Assembly (NCBI RefSeq): GCF_003932895.1
Contig: NZ_RQYW01000003.1
Span: 166,010-230,009, forward strand
DNA length: 64,000 bases
Direction of reading: 5' to 3'
DNA from: Leptotrichia sp. OH3620_COT-345
GTDB lineage: Bacteria; Fusobacteriota; Fusobacteriia; Fusobacteriales; Leptotrichiaceae
The position numbers and the translations under genes are program-made. Positions 54,509 to 63,788 of this stretch are shown piece by piece (position 1 is the stretch's first letter; every line of letters begins with the position of its first letter). Under the pieces are notes generated by a model. It had not been told where the DNA came from and did no database searches. It saw nothing but the letters and a program-made list of their open reading frames with translations.

Positions 54509-55870
54509 TTACATCAGAATATCATCAATGTCTTCTATTGCCTTTCTGAATGTGACAATCATAACTTTATCTTTTTCCTGAATAATATCATTTCCTCCCG
54601 GATAAATCATTTCTTCTCCTCTTAATATACAAGTTATTAGAAGGTTAGGAATAACTTTCAAGTCTTTAATAGGTATACTTGTAACTTTACTTTGGGAGCT
54701 TACTTCAAATACGATAGCCTCTATCCTATTTTCCACAAGTCTGTGAAGAGTATTCATTTTTGATCCTTTTGCATTTATTTTTGAACGCACGACTCTTATA
54801 ATTATATCCGATATTATTTTTTTAGGAACAATAATGGAATACAGTCCTTTTTCGTCTAAAACCGGCAATAGAAGAGTTCTACTCATTTTAATCATAATTT
54901 TTCCTGAATTAATCGACTTTGCAAACATTGAAATTACTACATTTTCCTCGTCTTTATCAGTTAAAGCCAGAACGGCATCATAATTTTTAATTCCTTCACT
55001 TACTAAAAATTCCTGATCAGTTTCTTCACCGTATATAACCACCGCTTCAGGATAACTTCGACTCAATTTTTCAGCTTTTTCTCTGTCGGATTCTATTATT
55101 TTCACTTTCTTTTTATTATTCAAAAGCCTTTCAGTAAGATAGTGAGATATAGTTCCTCCTCCTACAAGCATTGCTGAATCTATATTTTTATTTTCATATC
55201 CCATTTCATTGTAAAACTTTGTTATAGCTCCGTTTGTTCCTGTGACATATATACTGTCATTTTCAGACAGAATAAAATTCCCTGTAGGTATAAATATGTC
55301 ATCTCCTCTTTTAACTACAAAAACTATAATTTTATCTGAAGAAATATTCCCCAGATTTTTTAACATAACTCCATTAAGACTACTTTCTTTTGTTATTTCA
55401 AGTTCGAGGATATTTGCTCTATTGGAAAAAATACTGTCTACACTTATTGCATTGGGAAACTTAAGTTTACTGATTATACTCTTGGCAGCTTCAGCTTCGG
55501 GGTTTATCATCATGGATATTCCCAATTCTTCTCTTACAAATCTCATATTTGTACTGTATTCAGGATTTCTTACCCTTGCAATAGTATATTTCGCCCCTAT
55601 TTTTTTTGCGATAATACATGAAATAATATTTAATTCATCGGCTTCCGTTACCGCTATAAATACATCAGCACTGTCCGCTCCGGCTTCCAGAAGATTCTCA
55701 TAGGAGGCCCCGTTTCCTACTAATCCTGTAATATCATTTGTATCTATTATACGATTCAGCACTTCTTCTCTTTTTTCAATTAGAATTACATCATTTCCCT
55801 CTTCTGACAATTCACTGCACAAAGATTCTCCAACTACTCCGGCACCTACTATTATTATCTTCATTTTCAC
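54509..55870 (-). CDS. trkA: TrkA, NAD-binding regulatory subunit of potassium uptake
   Basis: This 453-residue protein has two tandem RCK-N/RCK-C units. The nucleotide-binding motifs are GAGVVGESLCSELSEEG with the acidic LIEKR near residue 35, and GGGTISHYLTERLL near 230. It forms the cytosolic ring that gates TrkH. AAGAGGTG precedes the ATG and a good promoter lies just upstream. Confidence 0.95.
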   Translation of the reverse strand: MKMKIIIVGAGVVGESLCSELSEEGNDVILIEKREEVLNRIIDTNDITGLVGNGASYENLLEAGADSADVFIAVTEADELNIISCIIAKKIGAKYTIARVRNPEYSTNMRFVREELGISMMINPEAEAAKSIISKLKFPNAISVDSIFSNRANILELEITKESSLNGVMLKNLGNISSDKIIVFVVKRGDDIFIPTGNFILSENDSIYVTGTNGAITKFYNEMGYENKNIDSAMLVGGGTISHYLTERLLNNKKKVKIIESDREKAEKLSRSYPEAVVIYGEETDQEFLVSEGIKNYDAVLALTDKDEENVVISMFAKSINSGKIMIKMSRTLLLPVLDEKGLYSIIVPKKIISDIIIRVVRSKINAKGSKMNTLHRLVENRIEAIVFEVSSQSKVTSIPIKDLKVIPNLLITCILRGEEMIYPGGNDIIQEKDKVMIVTFRKAIEDIDDILM

Positions 55871-55895
55871 CTCTTCTTTTTTTTATTACACCTGT

Positions 55896-55924
55896 ATTAT
55901 ATTTTATTTTGTTATTATATGCAA
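55896..55924 (-). promoter_or_regulatory. Promoter of trkA-trkH
   Basis: On the minus strand TTGCAT (55919-55924) and a perfect TATAAT (55896-55901) are separated by 17 bases, about 25 bp before the trkA start codon. Confidence 0.75.
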
Positions 55925-55949
55925 ATATTATTTTTTCTTTTTTTAATAT

Positions 55950-55996
55950 TGAATAAAAAAACTCGGTTAAAATCATTCGAAAATCCCCGAGTTTTA
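55950..55996 (-). terminator. Terminator downstream of the hemB relic
   Basis: On the minus strand AAAACTCGG and CCGAGTTTT form a 9-bp stem with a 20-base loop followed by T residues. It closes the cofactor operon 45 bp after the hemB stop. Confidence 0.7.
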
Positions 55997-56039
55997 TATT
56001 ATTTGAAAATATTGACATCTAGATTTCACTCCATTTTTC

Positions 56040-57013
56040 CTAAACACTTTCATCAGGATATTTTGCCACATCTTTTGCAAAATATGTTATTATTGCATTT
56101 ACTCCTGCTCTTTTAAAAGCATACATCTGTTCCATAACTATATTTTTTTCATCTATCCAACCGTTAAATGCTGCGGCTTTCACCATGGAATATTCTCCCG
56201 ACACATTATAAGCTATGACCGGAATCCCAAACATTCCCTTCACTTTAGTCAATATATCGAGATAAGCTAAAGCAGGCTTCACTATTATCATATCCGATCC
56301 CTGTATAAGATCGGATTCTACTTCGCTTAAATCATCTCCTGCATATCTGTAATCCATCTGGTAAGATTTTCTGTCTCCAAATTTCGGTGCCGAATTTGCA
56401 ACATTTCTGAAAGGCCCATAAAATGATGAAGAATATTTTTACTGAATAAGACATTATAGCAATATTTCCAAATCCATTTTTATCAAGTATTTCAGATATT
56501 TTTTCCACTCTTCCGTCCATCATATCTGATGGGGCAATAATATCCACTCCTGCTTTTGCATAAGACAAAGCTATTTTTGCTAAAATTTCCAAGGTTTCAT
56601 CATTTTTCACATATCCCTTTTCATCAAAATCCCCGCAATGGCCATGGTTTGTATATTTGCAACAACACACGTCCCCTATGATTAAAAATTCAGGATATTT
56701 CCTTTTTATATATTTTACTGCTTTCTGAATGATTCCATTTTCATTATAGCTTTCAGTTGCATATTCATCTTTATACTTCGGTATACCAAACAGCAATATT
56801 GAATTTATCCTAATCTCAACAATTCTTCAAGTTCTCCGTCTATTCTGTCTAAAGAATATCTGAATATTACGGGCATTGATTTTATTTCTGTTTTTATATT
56901 TTCTCCTTCTTCAATAAAGATAGAATATATTAAATCTTTTTTTTAAGATATACATCTTTCACAAGATTTTTTATTTCAGCACTGTTTCTTAGTTTTCTAT
57001 GCCTTTTATACAT
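56040..57013 (-). pseudogene. hemB: Porphobilinogen synthase (HemB), multiply frameshifted
   Basis: An ATG at 57013 with AGAGGT upstream begins MYKRHRKLRNSAEIKNLV. A frame change in an A run (minus-strand AAAAAAAG at ~56938-56944) leads to DLIYSIFIEEGENIKTEIKS and ELEELLRLG. A one-base deletion near 56807 then moves to the frame INSILLFGIP, with the metal-binding DVCCCKYTNHGHC (three Cys). A third change near 56425 leads to [20 protein letters not shown] and [11 protein letters not shown]. The order is exactly that of ALA dehydratase, which joins two aminolaevulinate molecules. Three frameshifts make it non-functional unless they are errors. Confidence 0.85.
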
Positions 57014-57117
57014 TTCAACCTCTTTTTTATATAATTTTTCTTTTATATTTAGGTAATGCCTAACAATATCTAATTTTTTGAAAAACAATATACAGTATAA
57101 AAAATTTTATTCATTAT

Positions 57118-57588
57118 TTAATTTTTCGCTATTTTGTCTATAGTTTCCTGCACTCTTCCCTTTAAAGCCTTGGACCTTTTACAGCTTTTCCCGTATGAAG
57201 ATATACTTATCTGAAATTCATCATTTTTAACTATTACCCCAAACATGGAATTCATTTCTGTTTTAGATGAAACATTGTTTACAAGTATGTTTTCTTTCAT
57301 ACATATGCCGGATATTTTATCGTTTAATTCCGTATCATCTATTGCAGTCACTACAAGAAAATAATTCTTAACGAGATTTTTTATTTCATTTCCATTGTGT
57401 GTCATATTTTTATTTATTATTTTTATTCCTTTTATTTCCGATAATCCCTCTTCTGTAATTTTTTCAGAATAAACCGTAATATTTGCTCAGTATTCTTTTA
57501 AAATTTCAATCTTTCTTTTTCCGATTTTACCTCCTCCTATGATTAATATTTCTTTATTTTCAAGATCTACAAACATTGGGAAAAACAT
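57118..57588 (-). pseudogene. Precorrin-2 dehydrogenase (CysG-N/SirC-like) with nonsense codon
   Basis: From an ATG at 57588 (AAAAGGAG upstream) the frame reads MFFPMFVDLENKEILIIGGG, then GKIGKRKIEILKEY, TGA, ANITVYSEKI and on to NNVSSKTEMNSMFG and ISSYGKSCKRSKALK, ending at 57118. This is the NAD-binding siroheme-synthase N-terminal family, which oxidises precorrin-2 to sirohydrochlorin. The TGA sits where the family has Gly (EYGANITV), so it is a G-to-T nonsense mutation of GGA and not a Sec site. Without it the gene would be full-length and in frame. Confidence 0.8.
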
Positions 57589-57667
57589 TATCAATTCTCC
57601 TTTAATTTTTTAGTTTCAATTTTTATAATTGTACATACATTATAGTAAGAACATATTTTTTTGAAAT

Positions 57668-58696
57668 TTATTTTTCCTGAAACAAATACTCTATTATCTG
57701 CTCAGCACACTTTCCTTCATTTTCATTGTGAAACTCTTTTTCAAAAACTCTATTTTTTGTCATATAAACTTTATCATAATATTTTTCAATCAAATTTCTT
57801 ATTACAATATCAAACTCATCTTTTTTGACATTTTCAACATGTTCTGTTATCTGTTTTCCCCCTATATATTTTTCAAGTTTCCAAAGACATGAAATAATCT
57901 CTTCCTTACTATAGTTTTCCTTTAAATATTCTTCTTTTATTATTCCGATCCTTTTTTTCAATTGAGTTTCTATAAGTATTTTTCTTGAGTTTAATATTTT
58001 GTCGTATAAATACATGGGCATAACTATGTTTCCTATTCTCCTGCTTTCTCCTTCAACTATTACAGTATTCGTTCTGAATGACAAAATCCTTTTTAAAACC
58101 TGAGATTCAAAAAATTTTTGTGAATATCTTTCTCCTAATCCTATGTCTCCTAATAAAGAACCTCTATGATTGGCACATTCTTCCAAATCAAGCACATCAT
58201 ATCCTTTTTCTTCCAAAATTTTTAATATCTTAGTTTTTCCTGAGCCTGTTTTCCCATATAATGATATAAATTCGATTTTCCCTATCATTTCAGGTAGTTT
58301 TTCATTTAAATACTGTCTATACCCTTTATATCCTTTTGACAATTTTACGATCGGTAAAGAAAATTCTTTGAAAAGTGAAACTATCGTTGAAGAACGCATT
58401 CCACCTCTGGAACAGTAAACAACTATTTCAGTGTTTTTTTTTATGTATTTTTCAATTTCCATATATATATCATATACTTTAGGTCCTGCGACTTTTAAAG
58501 CTTCTTTTATCGCTTCTTTTTTCCCCTGCTCTTTATATAATGTCCCTATTACTTTCCTTTCGATATCTGAAAAAACGGGAATATTTACTGCTCCGGGTAT
58601 ATGAGCTTCTTTATATTCCATAGGACTTCTTACATCAATAAATACAAGTTTTCTATTTTTTTTCAGCAGTTCTTCATAGCTTTGAGCAATAATCAT
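57668..58696 (-). CDS. mnmH: tRNA 2-selenouridine synthase (MnmH/SelU)
   Basis: This 342-residue enzyme replaces sulfur by selenium at the wobble 2-thiouridine of tRNA using selenophosphate, after geranylation. An N-terminal rhodanese domain (~1-125) has the active Cys in VVYCSRGGMRSS. A P-loop domain follows with LYGKTGSGKTKIL and the family block ANHRGSLLGDIG. The gene is intact and has CGGAGG before the ATG. Its presence implies a selenophosphate supply (SelD) elsewhere in the genome. It lies in a minus-strand series cobS-cobC-mnmH-sirC-hemB. Confidence 0.93.
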   Translation of the reverse strand: MIIAQSYEELLKKNRKLVFIDVRSPMEYKEAHIPGAVNIPVFSDIERKVIGTLYKEQGKKEAIKEALKVAGPKVYDIYMEIEKYIKKNTEIVVYCSRGGMRSSTIVSLFKEFSLPIVKLSKGYKGYRQYLNEKLPEMIGKIEFISLYGKTGSGKTKILKILEEKGYDVLDLEECANHRGSLLGDIGLGERYSQKFFESQVLKRILSFRTNTVIVEGESRRIGNIVMPMYLYDKILNSRKILIETQLKKRIGIIKEEYLKENYSKEEIISCLWKLEKYIGGKQITEHVENVKKDEFDIVIRNLIEKYYDKVYMTKNRVFEKEFHNENEGKCAEQIIEYLFQEK

Positions 58697-58742
58697 TTTT
58701 CAATCCTCCGAAATAAATCCTTTCTTAAACATTTTCTCTCTC

Positions 58743-59357
58743 TTATATTCTGTTTACATAATCAAAATATACAAATCCGTCTTCCAATACACACATTTTT
58801 GTCATTGAGCCGTTATCTATCCTTATTTTCCAATATCCATCAAGATTTCCGTATAAATAATAACTAACTATAGTTTTTATTACCCCTGCATGAGTAACAA
58901 TTATAAGCTTTTTATTTTTATATTTATTTATAAGTTCTTTGAGTTTTGTAACAACTCTTCTCATTACTTCTTCAAGACTTTCACCACCTTGAACTTTAAA
59001 CGTTCTCCAGTTGTTATTCATTTTTTCAGCTTCTTCGGGAAACTCACTGACTATTTCTTCGTAAGTTTTTCCTTCAAATATTCCAAAATTAATCTCTTTA
59101 AATTCTTCTAGGAGAATTTTTTTTATTTTTTGATTTATTTTAAGTATTTCCATGCTTTCTACACATCTTTTCAAATTACTTGAAAATACGATATCTATAT
59201 TTTTTTCAAAATATTTCAGTAATTTCTTTGTTTTTTTCAGCTGTTCTTTTCCTGTTTCATTTAACTCAGGGTCAAGATGTCCGAAATACAGTTTCGACTT
59301 GTTCATATCCGTTTCTCCATGTCTTATAAATACGATATCCGTCTGTCTTATTTTCAT
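58743..59357 (-). CDS. cobC: Histidine phosphatase, probable alpha-ribazole phosphatase
   Basis: This 204-residue phosphoglycerate-mutase-fold phosphatase has the catalytic RHGETDMN near residue 12 and the second His in VTHAGVIKTIV. Its ATG overlaps the TGA of the upstream cobS relic, so it was translationally coupled to the last step of cobalamin assembly. The CobC role (removing phosphate from alpha-ribazole phosphate) is inferred from this context; sequence alone supports only a histidine phosphatase. Confidence 0.8.
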   Translation of the reverse strand: MKIRQTDIVFIRHGETDMNKSKLYFGHLDPELNETGKEQLKKTKKLLKYFEKNIDIVFSSNLKRCVESMEILKINQKIKKILLEEFKEINFGIFEGKTYEEIVSEFPEEAEKMNNNWRTFKVQGGESLEEVMRRVVTKLKELINKYKNKKLIIVTHAGVIKTIVSYYLYGNLDGYWKIRIDNGSMTKMCVLEDGFVYFDYVNRI

Positions 59358-60064
59358 CTTATTATCACTCCTGTTAATAAAACTAAAATTGTAGAAGCTC
59401 CCATAGCATCACCTGTTACCCCTCCTATTTTTCTTTTTACATTTTTCATAAATAATAATATAAACAAAATTGATATCACTAAAACTATCAATCCTTTTAT
59501 CTTTAATATTAGAAATGAAAGAAATCCCGTCAAAACAATTGAAAAAATAGCTTCACTTTTACCGTTCCCTTCTATATATCCCATTACTCATCCCTTCTTT
59601 TCCGGCATATCCCTCAAATCCTGCATTTATAAGTGTGGATAACCTTGAAATAATAGGATAAAGCAATATATAGTCCGACTTTACTTCCGAAAGAAGGATA
59701 AATACAGTATCAATGCAACAGCACCGTTTGTACCTATTCTGGAGTCTTTCATAATTTCAAGTATTCTGTCTTTTGAAGCATAACTAAACAAACCGTCAAA
59801 AATATCTGCTAAACCGTCGATGTGTATAAGACCTGTTATAATTATCTCTGCTATTATAATCATTATTCCTGTAAGAAGTCTGTTTTCTGTTATTTTTCCC
59901 ATAAACATATTTATTGTTAAAAGAAAAAATCCTATTATAAATCCCACAAAAAGAAAATACTTTATTGATTTCCCCGGTTTTTTTCGTCATATTTCACTTT
60001 TATAAAAACAGGAATTCTTGTCATAAACTGTATTAAAATTAAAAATTCTTCTATCCTTTTTCAA
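59354..60064 (-). pseudogene. cobS: Adenosylcobinamide-GDP ribazoletransferase (CobS), multiply frameshifted
   Basis: Pieces in order: [20 protein letters not shown] near 60020, then after a frame change in an A run [10 protein letters not shown] and [15 protein letters not shown]. The core [36 protein letters not shown] follows. Then PIISRLSTLINAGFEGY and AGKEGMSN are in another frame, then MGYIEGNGKSEAIF and KIGGVTGDAMGAS ending in TGA at 59354. This is CobS, the membrane enzyme joining cobinamide-GDP and alpha-ribazole. At least three frameshifts inactivate it. Confidence 0.8.
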
Positions 60065-60444
60065 TTCCTTTATTTTTCTATAATTACTTTGTATAGCTCT
60101 ATAATTTACCTATAATACATCTCATATTCCGAAAATATCCCTATTTTTTAAATAAATTTACATACTTTTGTTCAGAATCTATATTGCATATAAATTAAAA
60201 TTAATACTAATAAAAATTTCTTTAAAACTAAATCTACTAATAATTTATAATACACAATTGTTTTGATAAATCCTTTCAAATCTAAAAGATAACAGCTCTA
60301 TTTAATTAACCGGAATTACAAATCCTCAAATTATTTTCATTATATTTTTTTCTACATTTATTATAAAATATTGTGTTAGTTTGTTTTTTATCATTTACTG
60401 TTTCATTAGTTTCGTTTTCAATTTTTCCAGTTCTTCAAAAAATT
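60065..60444. other. Intergenic stretch without recognisable gene
   Basis: About 380 AT-rich bases. A short frame after the phosphoribosyltransferase relic (MKFFEELEKLKTKLMKQ, minus strand near 60390-60445) could be the tail of the same decayed gene. Nothing else is supportable. Confidence 0.4.
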
Positions 60445-61213
60445 TCATTCTTTTTTCTTTTCTTTTCCCATAAACATTTTTCTAAATTTTCCCAAATTTT
60501 CATCATAATATTTTTTTACTTTTTTCAACTCGAATAATTTATAGTTTTACTTATACTTTTCTTTATTTATTATAAAATCCAATATAAATTTCTCTTTTTC
60601 TAAATTTTTTTCTATTTTTTCCGTTTTATCATTTTCCAATGTTACAATATCATAAAAATCATGATTTTCATAAATTCTATATAAATTTTTATTTCCGGGA
60701 ACTGACATTTTTTTATGTTATCCCCGTAGACATTTTAAAACTGCCACTCTCCATGTTCCAAAAAAAATCTTTCTTCACTTCTTGCTGACTGTACTATTTT
60801 TGCTGTCATTGTTGTAGTTAGTGTCCAATAATTTAATAAATTCAAAATAGGTATCTCCAATATTTTCCCTGCAATAAAAGGAGCTTTGTCTGTAAAAGGT
60901 TCATCGGAAAAAATCGTTTTTTCATCTCTTATTCCTTTTATTAAACCTGTAAATTTCATATTTGATATATACTCTATGAGTTCATTATTATCAAACATTT
61001 TTTACAAATATTTTTTTTTCACAGGATATCTCATTAAATATTCTATCAGTTCAGAGTATCCGAAATTCAATATACAATAACATAACTGTTTCTATTCATA
61101 CGCAAAAATACATCAAATACAGCTTCCTGATTATGCATATTATTTTTCAGATAAACTTCACTTTCTGTATACTGATATCTGTCTGAATTTAAAAATCTAA
61201 AAGATTTATCCAT
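60445..61213 (-). pseudogene. Nicotinate phosphoribosyltransferase relic with internal deletion
   Basis: An ATG at 61213 (GAGGT upstream) opens FRFLNSDRYQYTESEVYLKN, NNMHNQEAVFDVF and stops near 61077. Another frame has NFGYSELIEYL, then an 87-codon frame (60998-60735) contains MKFTGLIKGIRDEKTIFSD, then DKAPFIAGKILEIPILNLLN and TMTAKIVQSARSEERF. A later piece has SVPGNKNLYRIYENHDFYD, DIVTLENDK and VKKYYDENLGKFRKMFMG, ending TGA 60445. The order matches nicotinate phosphoribosyltransferase (nicotinate to NaMN), but the middle third of about 200 residues is missing. This is decay by deletion, not only frameshift. Confidence 0.75.
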
Positions 61214-61518
61214 TATAACCTCATTTTTTTATTTTTTTAATTAATTTCATTTTATCATATTTACTTTTAAAAAAGAATAGATAATTAAGAATTTACAAAT
61301 AAAGGAAAGAAAACTCATAACATTTTAGTTTCATAAATTAATGCTACCATAGTTTTATACTCCTAAAATATATTTTTATTAATCTTCCGACTTTTTTAAA
61401 CAAATTCACCTTTCTTTTTCTTTATAATCATAAAGTTAATTATTTCTAATATCATTATTATTTCAGTCTAATTATCAAATCAAAGTTTTTCAATTAATCT
61501 GAAATTTTATAAAATAAA

Positions 61519-61556
61519 AAAGGAACTAAAAAATTAAATAATTTTTAGGCTCCTTT
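61519..61556. terminator. Hairpin in the intergenic region
   Basis: AAAGGA plus CTAAAAAATT pairs with AATTTTTAG plus TCCTTT around an AAAT loop, with small bulges. It has no adjacent intact gene on either side; it may have belonged to a lost gene. Confidence 0.4.
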
Positions 61557-61779
61557 GCTTCAAATCTTGCTATACTGATATTTATATTATTTTTATAATT
61601 TTACTTCAAAACCGTTATTTTTATTTAAAAAGTCTGTTTTACCGCATTATAAATTGTACTCTTTTATGATTTTTAATTTTTTCAACAGTTCTAACATTAT
61701 TTTTTTAATAATAACCTTTGTTTTATTAAAATTTTTTTCAAAAATTTTATATATTCTCAATTAATATTTATTTTCTTTA

Positions 61780-61807
61780 TTGACTTAAAAAAATATCGAG
61801 GTATAAA
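61780..61807 (+). promoter_or_regulatory. Promoter of the M20 amidohydrolase gene
   Basis: TTGACT (61780-61785) and TATAAA (61802-61807) are separated by 16 bases, about 50 bp before the start codon. Confidence 0.65.
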
Positions 61808-61857
61808 TATATTGTTAATTAAATATTATTTTATGCGATAGTGGAAAAGGAGAAAAA

Positions 61858-63030
61858 ATGGAAATCAAAGATTCAGTAAAAAATATGATGAAAGATGTCA
61901 TAGAATGGAGAAGATATCTCCATAGACATCCTGAAACCGGTTTTGACCTTAACAATACTGTGAGGTTTGTATGTGAAAAACTTGATGAAATGAACATCGA
62001 ATATGAAACGGATATGGGAAGTAAATGTTCAGTTATAGCTTATATTAATAGGAATAAATCAGGTAAATGCATAGCTATCAGAGCTGATATGGATGCTCTT
62101 CCAATAAAAGAAACTACAGATTTTGAATTCAAGTCTGAAAATGATAATATGCATGCATGTGGTCATGATGCACATACCGCTGGGCTTTTATGTGTAGCTA
62201 GACTGCTAAAGGAAAGAGAAAACGAACTAAACGGAAAAGTAAAGCTCATATTTCAGCCTGCTGAAGAAATCGGTTTGGGAGCCAAAGGTATAATTGAAAA
62301 GGGCGTAATTGACGATGTAGATGAAATTATAGGACTTCATGTAGGGAATATTTACCCTGAAGGAAAAAAAGGTAACCTCATATTTACAAAAGGTCCTATG
62401 ATGGCATGTATGGATAAATTCATACTTAGAGTTAAAGGACAAGGAGCACACGGAGCTTATCCTCATTTATCAAAGGATCCTATAGTTACTGCAAGTCACA
62501 TTGTTGTGGGTGTTCAGGAAATATTAGGTAGAGAAATCAATCCTGTTGAGCCTGCTGTAGTCACAATAGGTGTTATAAAAGGAGGAAGTGCATTTAACAT
62601 TATTCCTGAAGTTGTCGAGCTCGAAGGAACTGTCAGAGCAGTCAACAATGATACAAGGCACTACGTTAAAAAAAGAATTGAAGAAATTGCTTCAAATATT
62701 GCATCAGCATTTAGATGTGAAACAGAATATGAATTTTTCTATCAGCCTCCCCCATTGATAAACGATGAAAAAGTTACAACTAAGCTAATGGATCTTGCAG
62801 AAAGACTATACCCCGGAAATGTAGAAGAAATGAAATCTCCTATAATGGGTGGAGAAGATTTTGCATGGTATCTTCAGAAAGTACCGGGAACTTTCTTTTT
62901 TATACACAATCCTCTTGAAATTGACGGAAAAGTATGGGCTCATCACACTCCAAAATTTGCCATAGATGAAAACTATATGGATAAAGGTATAGTTCTTATG
63001 GCAGAATATGCAAAAGAGTTTTTAAAATAA
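61858..63030 (+). CDS. M20-family amidohydrolase (N-acyl-amino-acid/hippurate type)
   Basis: This 390-residue metallopeptidase-like enzyme hydrolyses N-acyl amino acids. HRHPETGFDL opens the family, metal ligands lie in MHACGHDAHTAGLL (Cys101, His103) and PAEEIGLGAKG (Glu pair). The dimerisation domain (~180-295) has GAHGAYPHLSKDP, and the last His region is MGGEDFAWYL. Length is typical of HipO/AmhX-like proteins. AAAAGGAG precedes the ATG. It is monocistronic with its own promoter and terminator. Confidence 0.94.
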   Translation: MEIKDSVKNMMKDVIEWRRYLHRHPETGFDLNNTVRFVCEKLDEMNIEYETDMGSKCSVIAYINRNKSGKCIAIRADMDALPIKETTDFEFKSENDNMHACGHDAHTAGLLCVARLLKERENELNGKVKLIFQPAEEIGLGAKGIIEKGVIDDVDEIIGLHVGNIYPEGKKGNLIFTKGPMMACMDKFILRVKGQGAHGAYPHLSKDPIVTASHIVVGVQEILGREINPVEPAVVTIGVIKGGSAFNIIPEVVELEGTVRAVNNDTRHYVKKRIEEIASNIASAFRCETEYEFFYQPPPLINDEKVTTKLMDLAERLYPGNVEEMKSPIMGGEDFAWYLQKVPGTFFFIHNPLEIDGKVWAHHTPKFAIDENYMDKGIVLMAEYAKEFLK

Positions 63031-63048
63031 ATTTTTATATAACATATT

Positions 63049-63075
63049 ATGAGGGTATAATGCCCTCATTTTTTA
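63049..63075 (+). terminator. Terminator of the M20 amidohydrolase gene
   Basis: ATGAGGG and CCCTCAT form a 7-bp stem with a 7-base loop followed by six T, 18 bp after the stop. Confidence 0.85.
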
Positions 63076-63107
63076 AAAGCTTTGTAAAATTCCTTATAAT
63101 TATTTTT

Positions 63108-63221
63108 TATTATGAGTTGTCTCATAAAATAGAAAAATATTAGACTGCTTCACGGGATATAAATATATAATGTTATTTTTTCAAACATAATTTCATATTT
63201 CTTCGAAAAATTTTGAATACC
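63108..63221 (+). repeat. Dispersed repeat, copy 3
   Basis: The block 63189-63221 matches 40090-40122 in 31 of 33 bases. The element seems to extend left to ATGAGTTGTCTCAT at 63112, a partly palindromic end also seen in copy 1. It lies just behind a terminator, like copy 1. Confidence 0.5.
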
Positions 63222-63308
63222 GAAGTTTTTTAATTCCTTATAACTATTAAAAATACTAAAATAAACAGATATTTTTTCAATTTGAATATGGAGTCTTTTA
63301 CTATAATT

Positions 63309-63788
63309 TTAATTACAAGTCTTTGTAAATCCATTAGCTTTTATTATTTTTTGAGCTAATTCATTTATTAAATTTCCATAATAATTTATTTTATAATGAT
63401 TTCCATTTATTTTTTTAGTAAATGTTAAATTTGAACAATAACTCTCTTTAATAAAATATATAGGAAGACCAAATCCTGTCTTTAAATCTACTATATTTCC
63501 CTGTTTAGAATTTAATGTTGTATTTTCAGATATTATTAAAGTTATTTCTCCAAACTGTATTTGCTTATTTATTGCTCTCTTTGATACATCTTTTATTGCT
63601 TCTTCTACTTCTTTTCTATATTTTTCATTTAGTATTGCAGCTGAACCAGTTTTACTTTTAGCTTGGTTATTTAATTTTTGGGTTTCCATTGAACTAATAG
63701 TTTCTTCTATTCCGTATCTTGCTAATCCTAATGTTCCACAAGAATTTAACATTATTCCTAAAATTATCATCATTACTATCTTTTTCAT
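63309..63788 (-). CDS. Hypothetical lipoprotein
   Basis: This 159-residue protein begins with a lipoprotein signal ending in IMLNSC. A helical, polar region follows (ARYGIEETISSMETQKLNNQ, KYRKEVEEAIKDVSKRA), then beta-rich sequence with several Cys (SYCSN, KTCN). I do not recognise a family. Its ATG overlaps the stop of the upstream gene in TAATG, so the two are translationally coupled and probably act together at the envelope. Confidence 0.7.
   Translation of the reverse strand: MKKIVMMIILGIMLNSCGTLGLARYGIEETISSMETQKLNNQAKSKTGSAAILNEKYRKEVEEAIKDVSKRAINKQIQFGEITLIISENTTLNSKQGNIVDLKTGFGLPIYFIKESYCSNLTFTKKINGNHYKINYYGNLINELAQKIIKANGFTKTCN

Larger units (their letters stand above)
61214..61857. 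other. Intergenic region upstream of the M20 amidohydrolase gene
   Basis: About 640 AT-rich bases between a relic and a plus-strand gene. I see one terminator-like hairpin at 61519-61556 and the amidohydrolase promoter at its right end. No coding-like frame is evident. Confidence 0.5.

Noticed and set aside
57485..57490. TGA in sirC as a second selenocysteine site
   Set aside because: The family has Gly at this position, not Cys, and no suitable hairpin follows; a nonsense mutation is simpler.
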